Of a stretch of 64,000 bases of DNA, positions 27,554-38,962 are shown piece by piece; the first letter of the stretch is position 1, and each line of letters starts with the position of its first letter. The stretch is from JAUCQB01 sp964586235. GTDB lineage: Bacteria > Planctomycetota > Phycisphaerae > UBA1845 > PWPN01. The DNA is taken from positions 42,539-106,538 of the forward strand of contig CAZPIO010000007.1 of the NCBI GenBank assembly GCA_964586235.1, given 5' to 3'. The notes beneath the pieces were generated by a model, which was given only the letters and a program-made list of their open reading frames with translations, had not been told where the DNA came from and did not search any database. The position numbers and the translations under genes were made by a program.

Positions 27554-28374
27554 GCACGGCGGCCCTGTACATCCTGTATTCGTTCCTGACGGTCGGGGCC
27601 GCGAGCCTGTTCCTGTGCCTGCCATCGGGGCGAGGCAAGGACGCCGCCCTGCGATGGGCGATCAGCATCCTCGCTGCGGCGGCTTTGAGCGCAATCGCAG
27701 TCTACTGGGTCCGCTGGATCGGCCAGACGTCTGACGGCCGCGTGTTCTTCGTGATCTTCGGGCTGATCGCGATCATCGCCGCGGCCCGGGTGGTGACTCA
27801 TCCGCAGCCGATCTATTGTGCCTTGTATCTCGTCGTGCTGGTCCTCGCGGTCACCGCGCTGTGCCTGCTGGCTGCCGCCGAGTTCCTGGCCGCCGCCCTG
27901 GTGATCGTTTACGCCGGGGCCATCCTGGTCACGTACGTGTTCGTGATCATGCTCTCGCGACAACAGGAGAACGATCTGGCGAACCTGAGCAACCGTGAAT
28001 CGCTGGCGGCGGTGGCGCTGGGTTTCCTGCTCACTGCCGCGGTCACGCAGGCCATGGTATCGCCCGACCTGATCGTCTCCGGCCCAGGCCAGGCGCGGTC
28101 TGCGGAGCCGGCCGCGGGCATGTCGGCGGTTGTCAGCGACCCTGCGTCGGTTAACGGCGACAAGGGCAACGTGCGGATGATCGGCGAGGCGATGATGACC
28201 ACGTATATCCTGGCGGTCGAGACCGCGGGCGTGCTGCTGCTGGTCGCCCTGGTGGGGGCGGTGGCCCTGGCCCGCAAGCGCATCGAGCCGCAGGCCTTAA
28301 CGTCGGCGGAGCTGGCGTCCATGGAGGCGGAGAAGGACCTCGGGCGGATCGGGCGGGAAGTGCCGCCGTTTTGA
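27550..28374 (+). CDS. nuoJ: NADH-quinone oxidoreductase subunit J
   Basis: 274 residues with five membrane segments. It starts at GTG 27550, overlapping nuoI by 4 bases. The conserved centre reads ARVVTHPQPIYCALYLVVLVLAV, LAAAEFLAAALVIVYAGAIL and VTYVFVIMLS. NuoJ contributes the broken helix near the E-channel. The loop after residue ~175 is longer than usual, with 60-odd soluble residues before the last helix. Confidence 0.93.
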   Translation: MSTAALYILYSFLTVGAASLFLCLPSGRGKDAALRWAISILAAAALSAIAVYWVRWIGQTSDGRVFFVIFGLIAIIAAARVVTHPQPIYCALYLVVLVLAVTALCLLAAAEFLAAALVIVYAGAILVTYVFVIMLSRQQENDLANLSNRESLAAVALGFLLTAAVTQAMVSPDLIVSGPGQARSAEPAAGMSAVVSDPASVNGDKGNVRMIGEAMMTTYILAVETAGVLLLVALVGAVALARKRIEPQALTSAELASMEAEKDLGRIGREVPPF

Positions 28375-28393
28375 GGCGGTCGGAGAAAAGACG

Positions 28394-28696
28394 TTGGACC
28401 TGACAAACGCTTACATCCTGCTCGGAGCGATCCTGTTCTCGATCGGCGTGGTCGGGTTCCTGGCCAGGCGGAACCTGATCCTGATGTTCCTGTCGACCGA
28501 GGTCATGTTCCAGGGCGTGATTCTCAACCTGGTGGGCTTTGGCCTGCGCCACGGCCAGCTCACGGGCCAGGCGTTTGCCCTGTTCCTGATCGTGATCGCG
28601 GCGGTGGAGGCGGGACTGGCCCTTGGACTGGTCGTTCTGCTGTTCCGCCGCAAGACGACCGTTGATGCCGAGGCGTGGGAGGAGATGAACGGATAG
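28394..28696 (+). CDS. nuoK: NADH-quinone oxidoreductase subunit K
   Basis: 100 residues, three membrane helices, starting at TTG 28394 with GGAG upstream. LSTEVMFQGVILNLVGFG and FLIVIAAVEAGLALGLVVLL carry the buried glutamates used in proton transfer. The nuoL ATG follows the stop directly. Confidence 0.94.
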   Translation: MDLTNAYILLGAILFSIGVVGFLARRNLILMFLSTEVMFQGVILNLVGFGLRHGQLTGQAFALFLIVIAAVEAGLALGLVVLLFRRKTTVDAEAWEEMNG

Positions 28697-30676
<1,980 letters not shown>

Positions 30677-30682
30677 GGCTTC

Positions 30683-32470
30683 ATGGCCGAGTTGGCTGAA
30701 ACCTCCATCCTGACGCTGCTGATCGCTCTGCCGGTCATCGGTGCGCTGGCCGTCGGACTGACCGAAGTCCGCGAAGGTGACGAAGCCGGTGCGCGCCGGA
30801 TTCGACGGATGGCATTAGGATTCTCGGCCGGCACCGCCGCCCTGGCCGTCCTGGCCATCGTGCTTTTCTTCCAGGCCACGGATTCCGGCGGCAATTCACT
30901 CGCCGAGCAGGGTCAATACGCGCTCGTGCTCAACCGGTCGTGGGTCAGCGACGAGGAGGGTGGCAGCCGAGGGGTGGTTGACTTCCGCTACTACGTCGGG
31001 GTGGATGGGATCAGCCTGTGGCTTGTCGTTCTGACCGCCGGGATCACGCCGCTGGCTCTGTGGTCGAGTCTCAGTTCCATCCGCTGGCGGCTCAAGGAAT
31101 ACCACGTCCTCATGTTGCTGCTCGAGGCGGGGATGATCGGCGTGTTCTGCGCCCGCGACCTGCTGCTGTTCTACATCTTCTTCGAGTTCACGCTCATCCC
31201 GTTGTACTTCATCATCGGGATCTGGGGCGGGCCGCAGCGTCGCCAGGCGGCCAACAAGTTCTTCCTCTACACCTTTGCCGGCAGCGTGCTGACCTTTGCG
31301 GGCGTGCTCGTCCTCGCTTACCAGGCCTACTCTCTGCCCGCGTCGCGCAACGGCGTTGGCGTGTTTACCTTCGACCTGGACAAGCTCTACGCCCTGCGGC
31401 TCTCGTCCGACGTGCAGTGGTGGCTGTTCCTGGCCTTCGCGGCCGGTTTTGCGATCAAGGTCCCGCTGTTCCCGCTGCACACCTGGCTGCCGCTGGCTCA
31501 TACCGAGGCCCCAACTGCGGGCAGCGTGCTGCTGGCGAGCATCCTGCTCAAACTCGGCACGTATGGTTTCCTGCGCTTCAGCGTGCCGATGCTGCCCGAG
31601 GCGAGCATGACTTTCGCACCCTTCATGGCCATCCTGGCCATCGGCGGCATCATATGCGGGGCGCTGGCCGCGTGGGTGCAGGAGGATTTCAAGAAACTCA
31701 TCGCTTATTCCTCGGTGTCGCATCTGGGCTTCTGCATCCTGGGCATGTTCAGCCTCAAGTCGGCCGGGTTGGTTGGCTCGGTGATGTATATGATCAATCA
31801 CGGATTGTCGACCGGGGCCTTGTTTCTTGTCGTGGGCATGATCTACGACCGATACCACACCCGGCGATTCAGTGAACTCGGCGGGCTGGCGCGCCCGATG
31901 CCCTGGATGGCGTTCTTCCTCGTGTTCTTCACCCTCAGCAGCATCGGCCTGCCGGGTCTCAACGGCTTCGTGGCCGAGTTCCTGGTGCTTCTCGGCACGG
32001 TGACCTCGAACGCCAACGGCGTGGGGCCGCTAGGCATCGCCCACGCTGCCTTCGCGGCCACGGGCATCGTGCTCAGCGCGATTTACATGCTGTATCTGTG
32101 TCAGCGGCTGCTGTTCGGGCCGCTCCGCGAGCCGGCGGGACAGCCCGGCCCATCGAGCGTCCTTGGTCGCGACCTCAACAGGCGTGAGATCGGCATCCTC
32201 GCCCCCATCGCGGTTGCCTGCCTGATCCTGGGCGTCTGGCCCAACTCCATCCTCGACAGCGTCCGCTCTGCAACGGATGAGCAGATCCTGGCCCGTATTT
32301 ACCACGCACCGGCCGCGATCCCCGACTCGTCATCCGGCTTCGCGGGCAAGGACGTGCCTGCGACCGCGGCTCAGCGGTCAGCGGTCAGCTCGCTTGACTC
32401 ATCGTTCATCCTTCATCCTTCATCCTTAGTCTCTGCTTTCCCACGTGCAGGAGGGGCAGCCCATGACTGA
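30683..32470 (+). CDS. nuoM: NADH-quinone oxidoreductase subunit M
   Basis: 595 residues, second antiporter-like subunit. FYIFFEFTLIPLYFIIGIWGG, PLFPLHTWLPLAHTEAPTAG and FKKLIAYSSVSHLGFCILG are diagnostic. The C-terminal ~50 residues after the last helix are hydrophilic and Ser-rich, longer than usual. The end overlaps the nuoN start by 8 bases. Confidence 0.96.
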   Translation: MAELAETSILTLLIALPVIGALAVGLTEVREGDEAGARRIRRMALGFSAGTAALAVLAIVLFFQATDSGGNSLAEQGQYALVLNRSWVSDEEGGSRGVVDFRYYVGVDGISLWLVVLTAGITPLALWSSLSSIRWRLKEYHVLMLLLEAGMIGVFCARDLLLFYIFFEFTLIPLYFIIGIWGGPQRRQAANKFFLYTFAGSVLTFAGVLVLAYQAYSLPASRNGVGVFTFDLDKLYALRLSSDVQWWLFLAFAAGFAIKVPLFPLHTWLPLAHTEAPTAGSVLLASILLKLGTYGFLRFSVPMLPEASMTFAPFMAILAIGGIICGALAAWVQEDFKKLIAYSSVSHLGFCILGMFSLKSAGLVGSVMYMINHGLSTGALFLVVGMIYDRYHTRRFSELGGLARPMPWMAFFLVFFTLSSIGLPGLNGFVAEFLVLLGTVTSNANGVGPLGIAHAAFAATGIVLSAIYMLYLCQRLLFGPLREPAGQPGPSSVLGRDLNRREIGILAPIAVACLILGVWPNSILDSVRSATDEQILARIYHAPAAIPDSSSGFAGKDVPATAAQRSAVSSLDSSFILHPSSLVSAFPRAGGAAHD

Positions 32471-33992
32471 CTCCCTCCTCCTGCTCCTGGCCCCTGAGGC
32501 TACGCTGGTCGCAGGCGCGTGCATTGTCCTGCTGGTCGGCCTGGGGCGAAGCGAGGCGGTGCGGGCGTGCGCATTTCTGGTGTCTTTTCTGACCGTGCTG
32601 GCGGCCCTGTCCTTGTCATGGTCGGCCGGCCCGTTGGACCGTCCCATCGAATCGTTCGGCATTCAACTGACCAATCTCGGCTGGTACGTCCGGCTGATCG
32701 CGCTCGGCGTCGGCCTGGTCGTGCTGCTGATCCACCACCACATGCCGCAGCCCGAGGAGCGCAGCGAGGTCTTCAGCATGATCCTGTTCAGCCTGGCGGG
32801 CATCCTGTTGACCGCCGCGGCCGACGACCTCGTGGTGCTGTTCCTGGCCATCGAGCTGGTCAGCGTGCCGACCTATGTTCTGGTTTCGATCGGGCGGAGC
32901 AACATCCTGGCCCAGGAGGCCGGCGTCAAGTATTTCTTCCTCGGTGCCCTGGCGGCCGCCCTGATGGCGTACGGGTTCAGCTTCCTCTACGGCGCGTCCG
33001 GCACCACGGCACTGAGCCGTATGACTCTCGACGCCGGCGCCGCATGGGTCACCATGGGTATGTTGCTGGCGTTCGCGGGCATCGCGTTCAAGATCGCGGC
33101 CGTGCCGTTTCATGCCTATGTCGCTGACGTCTACCAGGGAGCGGCCTCGCCCGTGACCGGCTTACTCGGTTTCTTCCCGAAACTGGCCGGGTTCGTCGCC
33201 CTGGTCAAGGTGCTGATGATCGTCCAGCCGCACCTGGCCAGCCCGCTCGGCTGGAGGATCTCCGAACCGGCCTTCGTGTTCCTCTGGATCGTGGCTGCGG
33301 TGACTATGACCGTCGGCAACGTGCTGGCCCTGATGCAGACCAACGTCAAACGCATCCTGGCCTATTCGAGCATCGCCCACTCCGGCTACATGCTCGTGGC
33401 CGTCCTGGCGGGCCCGGCCACCGGCGGAGGACCGCTGCGCAACGGGCTCTCGGCCATGCTCTTCTACATTGCCGTCTACGGAATCATGAATCTCGGGGCA
33501 TTCGGCGTGCTGGCCCTGACGCGGTCGCAGGGGCGTGAGGTCGAAGAACTGAGTGACCTGGCAGGCCTGTCGCAACAGCATCCGCTGGCCGCGCTGACCA
33601 TGGCCATCTGCGTGTTCAGCCTCATGGGTCTGCCGCCGACCGCCGGCTTCCTCGGCAAGCTCTACCTTTTCAGCAGCGCCCTGTCCGTTGACCCGTTGCA
33701 CCCGCACCGCCTGGCCCTGATCGTGCTCGTCGTCGTGGGTGTGCTGAACACGGCCGTCGCCGCCGCGTACTACCTGCGGATCGTCGCCGCCTGCTACCTT
33801 CGGCCGCCGACGGGCGAGTTCACCCTGGTCATGCGCAGCCGACCGCTGCAGATTGGCCTGCTGTGCTGCTGCCTGGCAGTGCTGCTGATCGGCCTGTGGC
33901 CCTCGCCCCTGATCCGCATGACCCGCCAGCCGTTCGACGACGTGCGCCCCGCGGGCCTGCTGGTGGAGAAGCCGGCCCAGCAGTCGCCCTGA
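32463..33992 (+). CDS. nuoN: NADH-quinone oxidoreductase subunit N
   Basis: 509 residues, third antiporter-like subunit. Motifs: FLAIELVSVPTYVLVSIGRS, FKIAAVPFHAYVADVYQGA and NVKRILAYSSIAHSGYMLVA. I chose ATG 32463 because AGGAGG lies at the right distance before it; the frame is open six codons further upstream. It is the last gene of the cluster and is followed by a palindromic repeat. Confidence 0.96.
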   Translation: MTDSLLLLLAPEATLVAGACIVLLVGLGRSEAVRACAFLVSFLTVLAALSLSWSAGPLDRPIESFGIQLTNLGWYVRLIALGVGLVVLLIHHHMPQPEERSEVFSMILFSLAGILLTAAADDLVVLFLAIELVSVPTYVLVSIGRSNILAQEAGVKYFFLGALAAALMAYGFSFLYGASGTTALSRMTLDAGAAWVTMGMLLAFAGIAFKIAAVPFHAYVADVYQGAASPVTGLLGFFPKLAGFVALVKVLMIVQPHLASPLGWRISEPAFVFLWIVAAVTMTVGNVLALMQTNVKRILAYSSIAHSGYMLVAVLAGPATGGGPLRNGLSAMLFYIAVYGIMNLGAFGVLALTRSQGREVEELSDLAGLSQQHPLAALTMAICVFSLMGLPPTAGFLGKLYLFSSALSVDPLHPHRLALIVLVVVGVLNTAVAAAYYLRIVAACYLRPPTGEFTLVMRSRPLQIGLLCCCLAVLLIGLWPSPLIRMTRQPFDDVRPAGLLVEKPAQQSP

Positions 33993-34043
33993 CCTTGCCG
34001 CCGGATTAAACCATCAGAGAATCCACCGCGTATGTGGGAAGAC

Positions 34044-34161
34044 GGGTGGCCCAGGTTCTTCTTGAACCTGGGCTCGCGATTGGGTGCACCATCTGCACCT
34101 GAGTGTTGCTGCGATGAACCGAAAATCGTGAACCCAAGTCCAGGAAGGACTTGGGCCACCC
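34044..34161. repeat. 118-base bipartite palindromic element after nuoN
   Basis: The outer ends are inverted repeats, GGGTGGCCCA at the left and TGGGCCACCC at the right. Inside are two perfect hairpins: GCCCAGGTTC TTCTT GAACCTGGGC on the left and CCCAAGTCC AGGAA GGACTTGGG on the right. The arrangement resembles paired REP units. It may act as a 3' stabiliser or terminator for the nuo transcript. The rest of the 367-base gap shows nothing clear. Confidence 0.7.
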
Positions 34162-34359
34162 TTTTCGAGACGCATCCGCTTGCCGGTGAACTCCAGTGCC
34201 GCCACTTGCACCTCGACTCGTTCGGAGTAACATTTGTTCAGCCTCTGTGTGGACGGCGTTGGCACAGGGCAGCCAGGTGCCGGAGGGACACGAAGATTCA
34301 GACCCCGCATCGGTGGCAAGCGAATAACGACTCCACGCAATTCAACAAAGGAGAATCCC

Positions 34360-35631
34360 ATGAAACGGCTCGGCATCGAAAGGCTCTCGCGGCGGCAGTT
34401 CGTCAAGACGGCGGCTGCGGCGGCATCGGCGACCGTGGCGTTCCCGCATGTCCTGAGCGGGGCGACCGACGACAAGCCGATCCGCTTTGGCGTGGTCGGG
34501 TGCGGTGGTCGCGGGCGCGAGACCTGTCGAAACGCGATGGACGCCGCGCCGAACGTGAAGCTCGTGGCCGCGGCGGACCTCTACGAGGATCGGCTGGAGG
34601 GTCTGCGCGATAAGGTTCAGGACAAAGTCGAGCTCGATGCGAAATCCTGCTTCACGGGTTTCGACGCCTATAAGAAGGTCCTCGAGATGGACCTGGACTA
34701 CGTGATCCTCGCGACGCCCCCGTGTTTCCGCCCGCTGCACCTGCCCGCCTGCATCGAGGCCGGCAAGCACGTGTTCATGGAGAAGCCCGCGGCGGTCGAT
34801 CCGGTGGGAATTCGCAAATTGCTGGCCGCCGGCGAAATGGCCGACCGGAAGAAGCTCTCCGTCGTGGCCGGCACCCAGCGGCGCCACGATGCGAGCTACA
34901 TCGAGGCCATCAGGCGGATCCACGACGGCGAGATCGGGCGCGTCTACTCGGCCCAGGTCTACTGGAACGGCGGGCCGCTCGCCTACGTCGTGCGCGAGCC
35001 GGGCATGTCCGACGAGGAGTGGATGGTCCGCGACTGGTTCCAGTGGCGATGGCTCTCCGGCGACCACGTCGTCGAGCAGCACGTACACAACGTCGACGTC
35101 GCCAACTGGGTGCTCAAGGCCCATCCGATCAAGGCTACAGCCATGGGCGGGCGCCTCCGCCGCAAGCAGGGCGACCAGTACGACTTCTTTGTCGCCGACC
35201 TGATCTACCCCGGCGAGATCCACATACACAGCGAGTGCCGGCAGATCCCCGGCCTGCCCACCAACATCAGCGAACACATCATCGGCGAGAAGGGCTCGTG
35301 GGACTCCCACACCGGGTTCTCCAAGGACGGCAAGGTCGAGAAGGTCCAGGCCAAGGGCAGAAACCCCTACGTGCAGGAACACACCGACCTGATCTCGGCC
35401 ATCCGCAGCGGCAAGCAGATCAACGAAACGAAGAACGTCGCTGAATCGACGATGTCGAACATCATGATCCGCCAGGCCGCTTACACCGGCAACGGGGTCG
35501 CCTGGGACGAACTGATCAACTCCGACCTCGAATTGAAGAAGCCAGACTACGAGCTGACCCCCGAAAACATCCTGGCTCATGTGCCCATCCCGGGCACCGA
35601 CGCCGTTCCAACCAAGAAGGGCAAAGGGTGA
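34360..35631 (+). CDS. Gfo/Idh/MocA-family oxidoreductase, Tat-exported
   Basis: 423 residues. The twin-arginine signal LSRRQFVKTAAAAASATVAF implies export in folded form. The Rossmann domain (IRFGVVGCGGRGRETC) binds NAD(P), and GKHVFMEKPAAVDPVG carries the EKP motif with the catalytic Lys. The C-terminal alpha/beta domain runs to the end. Planctomycetes have many of these, often acting on sugars; the substrate is unknown. AAAGGAGA precedes the ATG at 34360; the frame is open further upstream without a better start. Confidence 0.9.
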   Translation: MKRLGIERLSRRQFVKTAAAAASATVAFPHVLSGATDDKPIRFGVVGCGGRGRETCRNAMDAAPNVKLVAAADLYEDRLEGLRDKVQDKVELDAKSCFTGFDAYKKVLEMDLDYVILATPPCFRPLHLPACIEAGKHVFMEKPAAVDPVGIRKLLAAGEMADRKKLSVVAGTQRRHDASYIEAIRRIHDGEIGRVYSAQVYWNGGPLAYVVREPGMSDEEWMVRDWFQWRWLSGDHVVEQHVHNVDVANWVLKAHPIKATAMGGRLRRKQGDQYDFFVADLIYPGEIHIHSECRQIPGLPTNISEHIIGEKGSWDSHTGFSKDGKVEKVQAKGRNPYVQEHTDLISAIRSGKQINETKNVAESTMSNIMIRQAAYTGNGVAWDELINSDLELKKPDYELTPENILAHVPIPGTDAVPTKKGKG

Positions 35632-35670
35632 TCGCGGCCGGTGGTCTTCATGTGCGGAATCGCTCGCTCC

Positions 35671-37365
35671 TCACCGGCGGTCGAAGAGCCGGACGGTGAT
35701 GCTGTCAGGCTCGGCGGCCTTGCGGAACTCCACGATCCGGTTCTGGAAGCGGAAGCGAGCGACGTCCGGCGGGCCGAGGAAGGGAGCGAGTCTGGCGGCA
35801 ATCCGCGGGTCCTTGAAGTCCTCGACGATCAGCCAGTCGCCCGGCAGACCGCTCGTCGCATGAGCGGCATAGAGCCGACGAGCGATGATGCAGGTGGCTC
35901 CGGCCGCGACACGGGCGCGGATGGCCTGAAAAGTCGCGGCCGACAATGCGTGGCCGCACACGATCAGACATTGGACCTCTTCCAGCCGGGAAGCCTCGAC
36001 GTTGTGGTCGAACACGGCGACACTGTCGATGGGTGCGAAGAACTCCTCGATCCCCTTGGGGTAGACGAGAGGATTCCCCGACGAGATGGCTCCCGGCCGG
36101 GCGGCACCGTGAGTCAGAATGGGCCAGACGTGCAGCCACTCCGATGCCGGCTCATCCAGAGGCATTTCCCGGTTGCCCAACAGCCGATTCCTCGACGCTG
36201 GCTCGCCCAGGCCTGAACCGGGGCCGAACTGGCCCCACCCGCCGTCCGGCAGGCGAATGATGGCCACCCGCGGACGGTAGTCACGCCAGTTGATGTTTCG
36301 CGGATTTCGCGGCACGTAGTCCTTGTAGAAATCGCGGACCGCGCGTCCGTGCCGGGTTAACTCGTACTTGTCCGCCCCGGACCACCGCAGCAGCGAGCCG
36401 TCGGGATCGGCCTCGGGGTGACGTTTCTTCCAGCCGTGATGGTCGAGATTCTCGACGTAGATCGTCTCGGCCCCCAGCCAGTAGGCCATCAGCAGCGCCG
36501 ATCGCAGCGCTTCGGGCGAATGGCCGGGATACCGATCCCAGTTCCACAGGTCCGGCGATGCCCAGAACGATGCCCCCTTGTCCTGGTATTGGATCGCCGC
36601 CCCCATCGCGATGGACAGGACAACCGAACTGATGTTTTCCTTGAGCAGCTTGGGAGTCACGGTCCAACCCGCACGGGCGAAAATGTGAAACACGTCGGGC
36701 CACACCTGCTCGGTCTGCAGACGAATGCGATTCTGATAGTGCTCCTTGCGGATGCCTTCAGCTTCGGCAACCAGGCGGTCGTAGGCCGTCGTCAGCGGCA
36801 TGCCGTGCGTGTTCACCAGGAACGGCTGGTCGAACGTGGACTTGGGCGCGTTTGCGAACTTGTTGTTGGACAGAATCATGTGCTCGCATTCGTCGTAGGT
36901 AACGGCGATGAGCGAAGCGGGAGCCGGCCGAGCCGGCGGCAGAACTGCCGACAACCACTCCATACGCAGATCCCAGCGATGGGTGCCGTCCGGATGCTCG
37001 AATTCATCAACTCCGGGAGTGATCTCATAGCGGGTTACCCAGTTGGACAGCTCCACGTTGAGGGAGTATTCGATCCGGTGATCGCGTATGGCCTGGTCAA
37101 TGGCCTCCAAGCGCTGACGCGTCATCACGGAGTTCTTTTCTCCGGCGTCGTTCACCGGCCAGAAATGCACGCTGATGAAGCGAACGCCGAGGTCCTCTAG
37201 AGCTCTGAAATACGCAGGGCTTTCCCAGGGATGTTGTTTGAGAACGTCACGGTGATAGCACCCGCCATCATCCACGCCGAGTCGCACAGGCACCACGGCA
37301 GGCGAATCACCCGACGCCGCACACCAGAGCGGGAACAGAAGACTGACAGCCGATGCGGCAACCAC
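35671..37365 (-). CDS. Secreted protein of unknown function, possibly a TIM-barrel glycosidase
   Basis: 564 residues from a GTG start (GGAGGTG ten bases upstream). The N-terminal hydrophobic segment (VAASAVSLLFPLWCAASG) looks like a signal peptide. The body has alternating segments as in a barrel (VRFISVHFWPVND, YSLNVELSNWVTRYE, LIAVTYDECEHMIL, ETIYVENLDHHGW) with several acidic residues at strand ends. The C-terminal part (LIVCGHALSAATFQAIRARV) resembles the glutamine-amidotransferase-like module of some glycoside hydrolases. I recognise no family. It is convergent with the oxidoreductase gene (39-base gap). Confidence 0.7.
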   Translation of the reverse strand: MVAASAVSLLFPLWCAASGDSPAVVPVRLGVDDGGCYHRDVLKQHPWESPAYFRALEDLGVRFISVHFWPVNDAGEKNSVMTRQRLEAIDQAIRDHRIEYSLNVELSNWVTRYEITPGVDEFEHPDGTHRWDLRMEWLSAVLPPARPAPASLIAVTYDECEHMILSNNKFANAPKSTFDQPFLVNTHGMPLTTAYDRLVAEAEGIRKEHYQNRIRLQTEQVWPDVFHIFARAGWTVTPKLLKENISSVVLSIAMGAAIQYQDKGASFWASPDLWNWDRYPGHSPEALRSALLMAYWLGAETIYVENLDHHGWKKRHPEADPDGSLLRWSGADKYELTRHGRAVRDFYKDYVPRNPRNINWRDYRPRVAIIRLPDGGWGQFGPGSGLGEPASRNRLLGNREMPLDEPASEWLHVWPILTHGAARPGAISSGNPLVYPKGIEEFFAPIDSVAVFDHNVEASRLEEVQCLIVCGHALSAATFQAIRARVAAGATCIIARRLYAAHATSGLPGDWLIVEDFKDPRIAARLAPFLGPPDVARFRFQNRIVEFRKAAEPDSITVRLFDRR

Positions 37366-37524
37366 GTTGACGGCACCTCCTGACTTGCGCTCCCGAGCAG
37401 TCGCAGTGATTCTAAGGAAGTCTTGGTCGGATGATAGATCCCGGGCGGTGTAGACGCGGGCGGCTGTACCCTCATGGACAGCGAGCGGTCAGCCCCTTCG
37501 CTCACGGGAGATCGCAACCCAATC

Positions 37525-37552
37525 TTGACGGCTTCCGGCCCGTCCGTATAGT
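37525..37552 (+). promoter_or_regulatory. Predicted eno promoter
   Basis: TTGACG (37525-37530) and TATAGT (37547-37552) are 16 bases apart, giving a leader of ~75-80 bases before the eno ATG. Confidence 0.6.
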
Positions 37553-37636
37553 GTCTCCCGGCGCGCCGGGAACGTCCCGGACAATCAACCTCTGCCCGGG
37601 GGGCGGTTTTCCCCTATTTCGAAAGCAAGGCACCTA

Positions 37637-38941
37637 ATGTCATCAACGGCAATCATTTACGTCAGCGGAAGAGAGATCCTGGATTCGCGGGGCAACCCGA
37701 CGGTCGAGGCGACCGTGGTTCTGGAAAACGAGTGCGTGGGTCAGGCCGCCGTGCCCTCGGGGGCGTCGACCGGCGAGCATGAGGCGGTTGAACTCCGCGA
37801 CGGCGACAAGGCCCGCTACCTGGGCAAGGGCGTGCTCAAGGCGGTCGAGAACATCAATGAGAAGATCGCCGAGGCCGTCCTGGGCCTGGATGCCTGTGAC
37901 CAGGAGGCGATCGACCGCGAGATGATCAATCTCGATGGCACGCCCAACAAGGCCAACCTGGGTGCCAATGCCATCCTGGCGGTGTCCATGGCGGCGGCCA
38001 AGGCGGCGGCCGAGGCCAGCGAACTGCCCCTCTTCCGCTACCTGGGCGGGGCAAACGCCCACGTCCTGCCGGTCCCGATGATGAACATCCTCAACGGTGG
38101 CAAGCACGCTGACAATACTGTTGACTTCCAGGAGTTCATGATCCAGCCGTGGGGGGCTCCGACCTTCCGGGAGGCCCTGCGTTGGGGGGCCGAGATCTTC
38201 CACAATCTCAGAAGTGTCTTAAAGAGCAAGGGTTACAACACTTCGGTGGGTGACGAGGGCGGCTTTGCCCCCAGCCTCAAGAGCAATGACGAGGCCTATG
38301 AGGTCATCGCCATGGCCGTCGAAAAGGCCGGTTACAAGCTCGGCACGCAGGTGTTTTTTGCCCTGGACCCGGCCACGAGCGAGCTTTACAGCGAAGCCAA
38401 GGCGAAAGGCAAGGAGGGGTACTGTTTCTTCAAGAGCAACCCGGACCGGGTCGTCAGCAGCGACGAAATGATCGACTACTGGGCCGCCCAGTGCGCAAAA
38501 TGGCCGATTCGCAGCCTTGAGGACGGCTTGGCCGAGGACGACTGGGATGGCTGGAAGAAGCTCACCGCCAGGCTGGGCGAGAAAGTCCAACTTGTCGGGG
38601 ACGACCTGTTTGTGACCAACGTCGAGCGTCTTGGCCGGGGGCTGCGGGAGAAAAGCGCCAACAGCATCCTGATCAAGGTCAACCAGATCGGGACCCTCAC
38701 CGAGACCTTCAATGCCATCAACCTGGCCACTCGGAACGGATGGACAACCGTGGTCAGCCACAGAAGCGGCGAAACCGAAGACACGACAATTGCCGATATT
38801 GCAGTAGCGACCAATGCCGGCCAGATTAAGACCGGCAGCGCCAGCCGGAGCGACCGGATCGCCAAGTACAATCAGTTGCTCCGGATCGAGGAACACCTCG
38901 GGGACGAGGCCGTCTTCGGAGGCCAGTTCTGGAACAAGTAA
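37637..38941 (+). CDS. eno: Enolase
   Basis: 434 residues, full length. SGREILDSRGNPTVEATVVL at the start and SHRSGETEDTTIADIAVATN near the end are signatures. ILIKVNQIGTLTET contains the catalytic Lys. It converts 2-phosphoglycerate to phosphoenolpyruvate in glycolysis. The FtsB/DivIC-like gene follows after 21 bases, an arrangement also seen in Proteobacteria (eno-ftsB). Confidence 0.97.
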   Translation: MSSTAIIYVSGREILDSRGNPTVEATVVLENECVGQAAVPSGASTGEHEAVELRDGDKARYLGKGVLKAVENINEKIAEAVLGLDACDQEAIDREMINLDGTPNKANLGANAILAVSMAAAKAAAEASELPLFRYLGGANAHVLPVPMMNILNGGKHADNTVDFQEFMIQPWGAPTFREALRWGAEIFHNLRSVLKSKGYNTSVGDEGGFAPSLKSNDEAYEVIAMAVEKAGYKLGTQVFFALDPATSELYSEAKAKGKEGYCFFKSNPDRVVSSDEMIDYWAAQCAKWPIRSLEDGLAEDDWDGWKKLTARLGEKVQLVGDDLFVTNVERLGRGLREKSANSILIKVNQIGTLTETFNAINLATRNGWTTVVSHRSGETEDTTIADIAVATNAGQIKTGSASRSDRIAKYNQLLRIEEHLGDEAVFGGQFWNK

Positions 38942-38962
38942 CGGCCGGACGGAGGTGCGGGC

